Shown here one piece after another: positions 24,879 through 32,552 of a stretch of 64,000 bases of DNA; position 1 is the first letter of the stretch; the number at the start of each line of letters is the position of its first letter. A model generated the notes under the pieces. That model saw only the letters and a program-made list of their open reading frames with translations, did no database searches and had not been told where the DNA came from. This stretch comes from an uncultured Clostridia bacterium. Lineage in GTDB: Bacteria > Bacillota > Clostridia > Christensenellales > UBA1242. The stretch covers positions 88,999 through 152,998 of the forward strand of contig CAKVMI010000005.1 of NCBI GenBank assembly GCA_934772525.1. The letters are read 5' to 3'. Both the position numbers and the translations under genes were made by a program.

Positions 24879-25148
24879 CTAAAGATAATAATCATAGTCA
24901 TCTTCTTGTCCTTCTAATTTTTTCATCTTTTCTATGTATTTTTTTGTAACTTCTTCTTGAGTTTTTGAATGAAAATAAAGAGGTGAGCCATATTGTGGAC
25001 AAGAAGACACAACGGTATCTGATATAAATGTAACTTCTTCCCAAGTAGATTCGTCTTTTAAATTTTTAACCATTATTTTTTGATCTTTACATTCTGGATG
25101 CTTTTTTATAAATTTACCTAAAAAATCATATAATTCTTGAATTGTCAT
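24879..25148 (-). CDS. Small hypothetical protein
   Basis: 89 residues on the reverse strand, with GGGAGAT upstream of the ATG. The sequence starts MTIQELYDFLGKFIKKHPEC, contains four aromatic residues in the centre (CPQYGSPLYFHSK) and ends in an acidic tail (GQEDDYDYYL). It resembles small cytosolic proteins of the barrel or immunity-protein type, but no family is certain. It lies alone between hairpins. Confidence 0.6.
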   Translation of the reverse strand: MTIQELYDFLGKFIKKHPECKDQKIMVKNLKDESTWEEVTFISDTVVSSCPQYGSPLYFHSKTQEEVTKKYIEKMKKLEGQEDDYDYYL

Positions 25149-25235
25149 AATATCTCCCTTTACTAAACTAATTCATTATAACATAAATAAATTCATATTT
25201 CAATACTTTTCAAAAATTCTATTAATGGCAGTTAG

Positions 25236-25292
25236 ACGTGTGCTTGTCTTGATACAAGTGTTCTCGCTTTGCTCGAACAGACAAGCACACGT
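25236..25292. repeat. Long inverted repeat with an alternative inner hairpin
   Basis: ACGTGTGCTTGTCT (25236-25249) is the perfect reverse complement of 25279-25292. Inside it, GTTC/GAAC can form an inner stem, while CTTGT/ACAAG (25244-25256) offers a competing hairpin. No T-tract follows, so it is not a plain terminator. Confidence 0.75.
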
Positions 25293-25313
25293 TTATAAAC
25301 TAATTAAAGCATA

Positions 25314-25359
25314 CAAAAAGCGAAAGTGCTGGTAACACATAACACACTTTCGCTTTTTG
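25314..25359. terminator. Strong hairpin flanked by A and T runs
   Basis: A perfect 15-bp stem (CAAAAAGCGAAAGTG with CACTTTCGCTTTTTG) around a 16-base loop. It can act in either direction; no gene lies next to it on the forward strand. Confidence 0.7.
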
Positions 25360-25491
25360 CTGTTATTTTTTCTCTTTTTATTATGGTAAACGAATATTCT
25401 TTGTTGTCAAAGTTAAAGTTTATGTCGCTATTAGCAGCAATCCTTGACAACTTCAGTAATATTTGTTTCTTTTTTAGTTAAGAGAAAGTAA

Positions 25492-25528
25492 AAAAAACAC
25501 TTAATCTTTTATGGATTAAAGTGCTTTT
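25492..25528 (-). terminator. Terminator of serS
   Basis: On the reverse strand, GCACTTTAATCC and its partner form a stem with one bulge, followed by a run of eight Ts. It lies about 50 bases after the serS stop. Confidence 0.8.
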
Positions 25529-25575
25529 ATTTTGCTAGTTTCAAACAGTATTGACTAAACCCGTGGTTTTAATAT

Positions 25576-26862
25576 TTACTTTATTGGCTTTATAATTTCT
25601 TTGCCACCCATGTATGGTTGAAGAACTTTTGGTATGCGGATAGAACCATCTGCATTAACATTGTTTTCAAGTAGGGCTATTAGTCCACGTGGGGAAGCGA
25701 CTACTGTATTATTTAGGGTGTGTGCAAGAACGGTTCCCTTATCGGTTTTAAACTTTATACCAAGGCGTCTTGCTTGAGCATCTCCAAGGTTAGAGCAAGA
25801 AGCAACTTCAAAATACTTCTTTTGACGAGGACTCCACGCTTCAATATCGCATGACTTAACTTTTAAATCGGCAAGGTCACCAGAACAACATTCTAATTGA
25901 CGAACAGGAATGTCCATATTTCTGAAAATATCTACGGTATATCTCCACATCTTTTCGTACCATTCTTTGCTGTCTTCTGGCTTACAAACAACAATCATTT
26001 CTTCCTTTTCAAATTGGTGAACACGGTAAATGCCTCTTTCTTCTAGTCCGTGTGCACCACCTTCTTTTCTAAAGCAAGGAGAATATGATGTTAGAGTAAT
26101 AGGTAATTGGCTTTCATTTAAAATTTGGTCTTTAAATCTTCCAATCATTGAGTGTTCACTTGTGCCAATTAAATAAAGATCTTCGCCTTCAATTTTGTAC
26201 ATCATAGCGTCCATTTCAGCAAAACTCATAACGCCAGTAACAACATCACTTCTAATCATGAAAGGAGGGATACAATAGGTAAAGCCCTTTTCTATCATAT
26301 AATCTCTACCATAAGCTATCATTGCTTCATGTAGTCTTGCTGCGTCACCCATTAAATAGTAAAATCCTGCACCACTGGTTCTTCCAGCACTATCTTTATC
26401 TAGTCCACCGATTTTTTCTAGAATATCTGCATTGTATGGAACTTCAAAGTCTGGAACAAAAGGTTCTCCAAATCTTTCTACTTCAACATTTTCAGAATCA
26501 TCTTTTCCTATTGGTACGCTAGGGTCTAAAATATTAGGAATAACCATCATACGCTTTTTAACTTCGGCGTCTATATCGGCTTGTTCTTCTTCAATTTTTG
26601 CAAGTCTTTCGGCATCTGCTTTAACTTGTGCTTTTACTTTTTCGGCTTCTTCAAAATTCTTTTCCTTCATAAACTTGCCGACTTCGGCACTTAGTTTATT
26701 TCTTTCCGCTCTTAGGTTATCTCCTTCGGTCTTTAAAGCACGATTTTTTTTATCTAGTTCTATAACTTCATCAACAAGTGGAAGTTTAGCGTCTTGAAAT
26801 TTCTTCTTGATATTTTCACGGACAAGTTCGGGATTTTCTCTGATTAATGCAATATCTATCAT
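25576..26862 (-). CDS. serS: Seryl-tRNA synthetase
   Basis: 428 residues, normal length. The N-terminal coiled-coil arm (about residues 30-100) grips the long variable arm of tRNA-Ser. The class II catalytic core shows TSEHSMIG, FRKEGGAHGLEERGIYRVHQF (motif 2 region) and NNTVVASPRGLIALLENN (motif 3 region). It charges tRNA-Ser. Unlike many Firmicutes serS genes there is no room for a T-box: a sigma-A promoter lies only about 30 bases from the ATG. Confidence 0.98.
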   Translation of the reverse strand: MIDIALIRENPELVRENIKKKFQDAKLPLVDEVIELDKKNRALKTEGDNLRAERNKLSAEVGKFMKEKNFEEAEKVKAQVKADAERLAKIEEEQADIDAEVKKRMMVIPNILDPSVPIGKDDSENVEVERFGEPFVPDFEVPYNADILEKIGGLDKDSAGRTSGAGFYYLMGDAARLHEAMIAYGRDYMIEKGFTYCIPPFMIRSDVVTGVMSFAEMDAMMYKIEGEDLYLIGTSEHSMIGRFKDQILNESQLPITLTSYSPCFRKEGGAHGLEERGIYRVHQFEKEEMIVVCKPEDSKEWYEKMWRYTVDIFRNMDIPVRQLECCSGDLADLKVKSCDIEAWSPRQKKYFEVASCSNLGDAQARRLGIKFKTDKGTVLAHTLNNTVVASPRGLIALLENNVNADGSIRIPKVLQPYMGGKEIIKPIK

Positions 26863-26891
26863 AAATGTTCTCCTAAAATATTAATGATAGT

Positions 26892-26920
26892 AGTATAGTA
26901 CTTTTTTTAGGCTTTGTCAA
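26892..26920 (-). promoter_or_regulatory. Sigma-A promoter of serS
   Basis: On the reverse strand: TTGACA (26915-26920), a 17-base spacer and TATACT (26892-26897). The predicted leader is about 23 bases with AGGAGA. Confidence 0.88.
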
Positions 26921-26992
26921 CTTGACAAAATTACATTTTCACATTTTATAGTTTTATGAAAAGCGTTAATAATTAAGTTGGAAATTTGCTTT

Positions 26993-27021
26993 TTAACAAT
27001 GTTTAAACATTAGAGTATAAT
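26993..27021 (+). promoter_or_regulatory. Upstream promoter P1 of dnaB with a palindrome in its spacer
   Basis: TTAACA (26993-26998), a 17-base spacer and TATAAT (27016-27021). The 14-bp palindrome AATGTTTAAACATT (26998-27011) fills most of the spacer, where a repressor would block polymerase. Confidence 0.55.
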
Positions 27022-27156
27022 TATTGGATAATTTTCCAGAGTGAGTTTTGGTATGAGTGGTAAAACTTTGTTAAAAACCTATTTTTGAGTGAAAGCTGAG
27101 TATTAAAAAAAGAAATTTATATTTAATTATATATATAGTGTAATTCGGTAAATCTC

Positions 27157-27185
27157 TTGACTAAAGGGGGTTGTTTTGATATAAT
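27157..27185 (+). promoter_or_regulatory. Proximal promoter P2 of dnaB
   Basis: TTGACT (27157-27162), a 17-base spacer and TATAAT (27180-27185), 30 bases before the ATG. Confidence 0.82.
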
Positions 27186-27215
27186 TACAACCGATATTAT
27201 CCTCGGGGGAGTGTC

Positions 27216-28811
27216 ATGCAAACTAAAACACAAGATAACAAAAAAATACCACAAAACGTTGCTTCTATTATGCCAAATAATGTAGAAGCCGAATTAAGCG
27301 TTTTGGGTTGTGCATTAATTTCCGAAGATGCGTGCATGGGCATAATAGGAAAACTTAATGCGTCCGATTTTTATTCGGAAGTTAATAGAAAAATATTTGA
27401 AGCAATGGGGGCACTTTATAGTCGAAACGTAATAGTAGACTATATCACATTAACTGATGAACTTGAAAAAACAAATAGTTTAAACAGCGTTGGCGGGGCT
27501 CAATTTATCATGAGTTTAACCAATGCGGTACCAAGTGCGGTGCGTTGGTCACAATATGCTGAAATTGTAAAAAGATGTGCAATAAATCGTAGTTTAATTA
27601 ATTCGTGCGAAAAAATTGAACGAAAGGCATACAATGGCGACGAAGACACATTAGAAACGGCAGAAAAAGCAATTTTTGACCTGGCAGAAAACGGGCAAAA
27701 TTCCGAACTAGAGAAAATTGATCCATATCTAGATTCCGTAATTGCAAAGTTTGAAGAGATTAATAAAACGGGTGGCGAAACTCAAGGTATTCCGTCTGGT
27801 TTTTATGCTATTGATGAAATTACTCGTGGCTGGCAGGATAGTGACCTTATAGTAATTGCTGCACGTCCAGCCGTTGGTAAAACTGCACTTTCGATGAACT
27901 TTATAGTAAACGCTGCTCTAAAAAAGAAGAAGTGTGCCGTATTTTCTCTAGAAATGAGCAAGGCGCAGTTGGTACAAAGAATGATTTGCTCGGTTGCTGG
28001 TGTAGATATGGGTAAAGCATTAAGCGGTAAACTACAAAGTGCCGATTGGTCTAAATTATTTGACGCTATGAATACATTAAAGGCGTGTGATATTTACATT
28101 GATGATAGTACGGCAAATACACCATCTACCATTAAAAGTAAGTGTCGTAAGTTAAAAAGAGAGCGTGGGCTAGACTTAATTATGATTGACTACTTGCAGT
28201 TAATGTATAGTGACAAAAAAACAGACAACCGTCAACAAGAAGTATCTGATATTTCAAGACAAATGAAAATTTTGGCAAAGGATATTAATGTTCCGGTATT
28301 GCTATTAAGCCAGTTATCCAGAGCGGTAGAAAATCGTACAAGCAAAAAGCCAGTTCTATCCGACCTTCGTGAAACGGGTGCTATCGAACAAGATGCCGAC
28401 ATAGTTATGTTTATTCATAAGCCAGAAGAAATGAAGGGAGTAGAAAAGGAAGGTGCTAGTAGCGATTATACCGCAGAAATTATTTTTGCTAAGCACAGAA
28501 GTGGTAAAATCGGTAGCGTATTTATTGGTTGGAAGGGTTCAAGAGTTAGTTTTGTTAACCTACCAAAAGATGGAGATGCTCAAAGTTTGGTTGAAAATGC
28601 TCCACCAGAATCTAAAAGAATTAAAACTCCAACACCAGTTGATGTGGGTGATTTTGATGATATATTTGTTTCGGAAGACAACTTGCCACCATTCGATATG
28701 CCAGACAATATGTCGGGTGATGGTTCGGTTATTCCGCCAGATGATTTAGATTTTCCGCCAGAAGAAGGGCAGTCGACACCAGTCGACCCTAACGGGGATA
28801 TTTTTGATTAA
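27216..28811 (+). CDS. dnaB: Replicative DNA helicase
   Basis: 531 residues against the usual 440-470. The N-terminal domain (about residues 15-115) binds primase; the RecA-like domain has the P-loop ARPAVGKTAL (about residues 215-224), Walker B LDLIMIDYLQLM and the DLRETGAIEQDAD arginine-finger region. The hexamer unwinds DNA at the fork. The last about 60 residues are an acidic, proline-rich disordered extension (DDIFVSEDNLPPFDMPD) not found in short DnaB; acidic tails of this sort often bind partners. Usual neighbours rplI and yybT/gdpP are absent; alaS follows after 15 bases. Confidence 0.96.
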   Translation: MQTKTQDNKKIPQNVASIMPNNVEAELSVLGCALISEDACMGIIGKLNASDFYSEVNRKIFEAMGALYSRNVIVDYITLTDELEKTNSLNSVGGAQFIMSLTNAVPSAVRWSQYAEIVKRCAINRSLINSCEKIERKAYNGDEDTLETAEKAIFDLAENGQNSELEKIDPYLDSVIAKFEEINKTGGETQGIPSGFYAIDEITRGWQDSDLIVIAARPAVGKTALSMNFIVNAALKKKKCAVFSLEMSKAQLVQRMICSVAGVDMGKALSGKLQSADWSKLFDAMNTLKACDIYIDDSTANTPSTIKSKCRKLKRERGLDLIMIDYLQLMYSDKKTDNRQQEVSDISRQMKILAKDINVPVLLLSQLSRAVENRTSKKPVLSDLRETGAIEQDADIVMFIHKPEEMKGVEKEGASSDYTAEIIFAKHRSGKIGSVFIGWKGSRVSFVNLPKDGDAQSLVENAPPESKRIKTPTPVDVGDFDDIFVSEDNLPPFDMPDNMSGDGSVIPPDDLDFPPEEGQSTPVDPNGDIFD

Positions 28812-28826
28812 AAAGGACAAATTGAT

Positions 28827-30665
28827 ATGATTTCAAGTAAAGATTTAAGAAAAACATGGTTAGAGTTTTACGAAAGTAAGGGACATGTAAATATAGGTGC
28901 CGTGTCACTTATAGGCGATGGTACTACAGGCGTAATGTTTAATGTTGCTGGTATGCAACCATTAATGCCTTACTTACTTGGTAAAAAACATCCAAGTGGT
29001 ACAAGATTATGTAATGTTCAAGGTTGCGTAAGAACGGTTGATATAGAAGAAGTGGGAGATGAAAGCCATTGTACATTCTTTGAAATGATGGGAAACTGGA
29101 GTTTGGGCGACTACTTTAAAAAAGAAAAGACTGCTTGGACTTTTGAACTTTTAACAAAAAAGTTTGGTCTAGATGCAAATAAAATTTGCTCATCTGTATT
29201 TGCGGGTAATGAATATGCCCCAAAAGATGACGAAACTGCAAATTTATTGATGAATTTAGGCATAAAAAAAGAAAATATCTACTACCTTGGCAAGAAAGAA
29301 AATGGTAAGGAGAACAATTTCTGGGAACTTGAAGGTACTGTTGGAACTCCTTGCGGTCCAGATAACGAATGGTTCTACCCATTGCACGACGAAAAATGTT
29401 CAGACACATGTGATATTAACTGCAGTTGCGGAAGATATGTAGAAATTGGTAACGATGTGTATATGCAATACCAAAAAACTGAAAATGGGTATATTCCACT
29501 AGAAAATAAAAATGTAGATACCGGTTTTGGTTTTGAAAGATGTTTAATGTTCTTAAATGGGCTAACTGACGTTTATAAAACTGATTTATTTTTACCAGTT
29601 ATTGAGTTATTAGAAACAAAAAGTGGCATAAAATATGGCGAGGATGAAAAATCTACAAGAGCCATGAGAATTATTGCTGATCACCTACGTACAACCGTTA
29701 TGTTAATTGGTGATGAAAACGGAATATTGCCATCTAATGTTGGGGCGGGTTATATATTGCGTAGAATTATGCGTAGAGCAATTAGATATATGCGTTCATT
29801 AAATTTGAGTGCTGATGTCTTAACCGATATTGCAAAATTGTATATAGAGCAGATTTATAACGAAGCATATCCACTTCTTATACAAAAAGAAGATTACATT
29901 TTAGACGAAATTAATAAAGAAACCGCAAAGTTCGAAAAAATGCTTGTACAAGGTAATAAGGAATTTGAAAAGGTAATTACTGGTATTGAAAGAAAGCGTG
30001 AATTTATGCAAAAGCAAGACCCTACAGCAGTTGTAGAAAACGTTATAAATGGTAAATCTGCATTTAGACTATACGATACATTTGGTTTCCCTATTGAACT
30101 TACCGAAGAAATGGCTGGCGAACGTGGGTTTACAGTAGATAAAGCGGGTTTTGATGAAGCGTTTAAAGAACATCAAGAAAAGAGTAGAACGGCAGAAAAG
30201 GGAGAGTTTAAAGGTGGTCTTCAAGAAGGTGGCGAAATTGAAACAAAATATCATACAGCATGCCACTTACTACTTGCAGGGCTACGTAAGAAGTTCGGTA
30301 CTGGAGTTGAACAAAAGGGTAGCAATATTACAAGTGAAAGATTACGTTTTGACTTTAACTTTGAACGTCCTTTAACAAAAGAAGAAATTGAAGAACTAGA
30401 AAAGTTTGTAAATGATTGTATAGCACGTAAAATCCCAGTTGAAAGATTAGAGATGACCTTTAAAGAAGCAAAAGAACAAGGTGCTTATGGTGTTTTAAAA
30501 GCAAGCGATGATGATGTAGTTTCTATATATAAAATAGGGGATGTAGATTTCCAAATTTGTGGTGGTCCACACGTTTCAAATACTAAAGAGATTGGCAAGT
30601 TTAAGATAGTAAAAGAACAAAGCAGTAGTGCGGGAGTTAGAAGAATTAGGGCTGAAATCGAATAA
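28827..30665 (+). CDS. alaS: Short alanyl-tRNA synthetase lacking the C-Ala domain
   Basis: 612 residues against about 875 in standard AlaRS. The class II catalytic part (FFEMMGNWSLGDYF near residues 85-98, GYILRRIMRRAIRY) and the editing domain with complete zinc/catalytic ligands (HTACH, residues 476-480; CGGPH, 578-582) are present. The protein ends right after editing, without the DHHA1/C-Ala module. The catalytic domain wording (NVAGMQPLMPYLLGKKHP) resembles the short AlaRS type known from Patescibacteria more than the usual Firmicutes type, which may mean transfer. It may be the only AlaRS or an extra copy. It follows dnaB closely. Confidence 0.88.
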   Translation: MISSKDLRKTWLEFYESKGHVNIGAVSLIGDGTTGVMFNVAGMQPLMPYLLGKKHPSGTRLCNVQGCVRTVDIEEVGDESHCTFFEMMGNWSLGDYFKKEKTAWTFELLTKKFGLDANKICSSVFAGNEYAPKDDETANLLMNLGIKKENIYYLGKKENGKENNFWELEGTVGTPCGPDNEWFYPLHDEKCSDTCDINCSCGRYVEIGNDVYMQYQKTENGYIPLENKNVDTGFGFERCLMFLNGLTDVYKTDLFLPVIELLETKSGIKYGEDEKSTRAMRIIADHLRTTVMLIGDENGILPSNVGAGYILRRIMRRAIRYMRSLNLSADVLTDIAKLYIEQIYNEAYPLLIQKEDYILDEINKETAKFEKMLVQGNKEFEKVITGIERKREFMQKQDPTAVVENVINGKSAFRLYDTFGFPIELTEEMAGERGFTVDKAGFDEAFKEHQEKSRTAEKGEFKGGLQEGGEIETKYHTACHLLLAGLRKKFGTGVEQKGSNITSERLRFDFNFERPLTKEEIEELEKFVNDCIARKIPVERLEMTFKEAKEQGAYGVLKASDDDVVSIYKIGDVDFQICGGPHVSNTKEIGKFKIVKEQSSSAGVRRIRAEIE

Positions 30666-30684
30666 GTTAGGAGAGTAAAGCTTA

Positions 30685-32322
30685 GTGAAGAAATTAAAGT
30701 TAAACATTATACTTATAGTTTCTAGTTTTATTGCTTTAATTGCAGGACTTGCTGTTGTAATGGTAATTGCACCAGGGGCGGATATATTGGGATTAAAATA
30801 TATCCGTGCCACTAGTGGTAGCATAGATACGGCAGAAAGTTATTATGTTGGAGACTTGTTGCAAGGCGATATTGTAGTTAATGGCGATAATATTTTAACA
30901 AAGGTAAACTTTGTGCAAAGTTATTCTTTTACTGTAAGGCTTGTAGATGTATATAATGGGTATTGTAAAAGCGATGCAGATCCAGACGTAAAAATGGAGA
31001 TTGTGGACGGAATTATAAATTTTACATCAAACGAGTATCATCCGTTTGTTTATCATAATAGGTCGGAAGATTCGGCACTTTACATAAATATCCCAATATA
31101 CTTAAAGGGGCGTGTTACTGTAAATTGCAAGTCGTCAAATGTAGTAGTTTGCGGTATGAGTGGAACGCTTGATGAATTAGTTATAAACACTTCGGGTAAG
31201 GTTACAGTAGAAGATGGTGCAAGACTAAATAATTTAAACATTAATGTATCAAGTAAAAAAGTCACAATTGGCGAAAATGTAGAACTTAATGGCAATGTAA
31301 GCATAAAAAGTTCTAACTCAGATGTTACAATTTTGTGTCCGGTTTCGGGCAATATTAATATGGAATCTAAGGGTGGTTCTTTAAAGTTTAAAAGTTGTAA
31401 AGACTTAACACTAAAGGCTTCTAGTACATCTGTTGGGTCTTCGTATGATGGCGTTAATATTGTAAATGGTACTACAAATATTGAAACGAATGATGATGTA
31501 AATTTGCGTCCAGTAGGAGAAGTAAACATTGTTACAAAGCGTGGTAAAGTTACCATTGGTGAAACAGATGGCGAGATTAATAGTAATGTAAATGTAACTA
31601 CCAAAAGTGGTAAAATTACTACCATAGGCAAGTTTACTGGCGAAACAAATTTGACGACAAATAGTGGAGATTTTGTAATTTCGTGGCTTAAAAATTCAAA
31701 TATAAAAACCACATATGGTCAAGTTGATGCAAATCGAATAGATAGTGGTACAATAAATGCTGGAAATAGCAATGTAACAATTTTGTTTGTTCAAGAAAAT
31801 ATTAATATAGTTACTCGTGGCGGAGATGTAAAACTTGGGTCAAAAAGTAGTAGTTTTGATGGTTCTGCAACTATTAAAACAATGGTAGGAGATGTAAGTA
31901 TTAATAACGCAAAGGGTAAAACTTATGAAATCACTACTGAGTATGGAAATATTGTAATTAATGCGGTAGAAAATAATAAATCTAACCTTAAACTAACTTC
32001 ATATCGTGGAGATATTACAGCAAATAATTGTTGTGCAGAAACCGAGATAAAAAGCAATGGTAAAATTAATTGCACTGTAATTTCCAGAACGGCAAAAATG
32101 GTGATTGAAGGCAAAAATAAAGAAGTTTGCGTAAAGTTAAAGTATAAATACGTTTATTCACTTCATTCTAATAAACTAAACAATATTTACATAAATGGGG
32201 TAGTTGTAGAGAGTGCAGAAGATGCAACCGAAAGTGTATACGACCCCGAACCTAGTTATGGCGGATTAGATAGATTAAAAGTTAGTACAAATAAAGGCAA
32301 AATTGTGATACAAGACGCCTAA
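30685..32322 (+). CDS. Membrane-anchored beta-helix protein, DUF4097/adhesin-like
   Basis: 545 residues with a GTG start supported by TTAGGAGAG. Residues about 5-32 form a hydrophobic signal anchor. The rest is a long series of short beta-strand turns of about 20-25 residues (patterns such as VNVTTKSGKITTIG, NLTTNSGDFVIS, IVTRGGDVKLG), a right- or left-handed beta-helix typical of DUF4097 putative adhesins. There is no sorting signal, so it is held by its N-terminal helix on the outer face of the membrane. It lies 19 bases after alaS in the same operon; the link is unexplained. Confidence 0.8.
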   Translation: MKKLKLNIILIVSSFIALIAGLAVVMVIAPGADILGLKYIRATSGSIDTAESYYVGDLLQGDIVVNGDNILTKVNFVQSYSFTVRLVDVYNGYCKSDADPDVKMEIVDGIINFTSNEYHPFVYHNRSEDSALYINIPIYLKGRVTVNCKSSNVVVCGMSGTLDELVINTSGKVTVEDGARLNNLNINVSSKKVTIGENVELNGNVSIKSSNSDVTILCPVSGNINMESKGGSLKFKSCKDLTLKASSTSVGSSYDGVNIVNGTTNIETNDDVNLRPVGEVNIVTKRGKVTIGETDGEINSNVNVTTKSGKITTIGKFTGETNLTTNSGDFVISWLKNSNIKTTYGQVDANRIDSGTINAGNSNVTILFVQENINIVTRGGDVKLGSKSSSFDGSATIKTMVGDVSINNAKGKTYEITTEYGNIVINAVENNKSNLKLTSYRGDITANNCCAETEIKSNGKINCTVISRTAKMVIEGKNKEVCVKLKYKYVYSLHSNKLNNIYINGVVVESAEDATESVYDPEPSYGGLDRLKVSTNKGKIVIQDA

Positions 32323-32324
32323 AC

Positions 32325-32368
32325 AAAAATAATCATATTTGAGATTTTCAAGTATGATTATTTTTTTA
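32325..32368 (+). terminator. Terminator of the dnaB-alaS operon
   Basis: AAAAATAATCATA (32325-32337) pairs with TATGATTATTTTT and runs into seven Ts directly after the stop codon. Confidence 0.88.
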
Positions 32369-32462
32369 CCAAAACTCAATTTTATATATAAAATTTGCAA
32401 TTATTTCTACACAAAAAGTGAAAAAATAATTTAGACAAATATTTATTATAAATTATATTTAT

Positions 32463-32491
32463 TTGACATCTAAAATTTAAGTTGCTAAAAT
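32463..32491 (+). promoter_or_regulatory. Promoter of the glycogen operon
   Basis: TTGACA (32463-32468), a 17-base spacer and TAAAAT (32486-32491). The leader to glgB is about 55 bases. Confidence 0.8.
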
Positions 32492-32552
32492 TGAATAGGT
32501 ATAAAGGGGGAATAGGAAAATTTGACCATTTTTGGTTTTTTAGGAGTAATTA

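Larger units (their letters stand above)
25149..25575. other. Hairpin-rich non-coding region
   Basis: 427 bases without a credible ORF. It carries four inverted repeats: 25236-25292, 25314-25359, a weaker GTTGTCAA/TTGACAAC pair (25403-25451) and the serS terminator (25492-25528). A short sequence near its end also occurs inverted at 24800. Confidence 0.6.

Noticed and set aside
24651..25535. CRISPR-like array from the series of hairpins
   Set aside because: The hairpins differ in sequence and spacing, and there are no regular repeats, spacers or cas genes.
26863..26990. Possible T-box riboswitch before serS
   Set aside because: A consensus promoter sits only about 30 bases from the serS ATG, so there is no room for a T-box leader or terminator.
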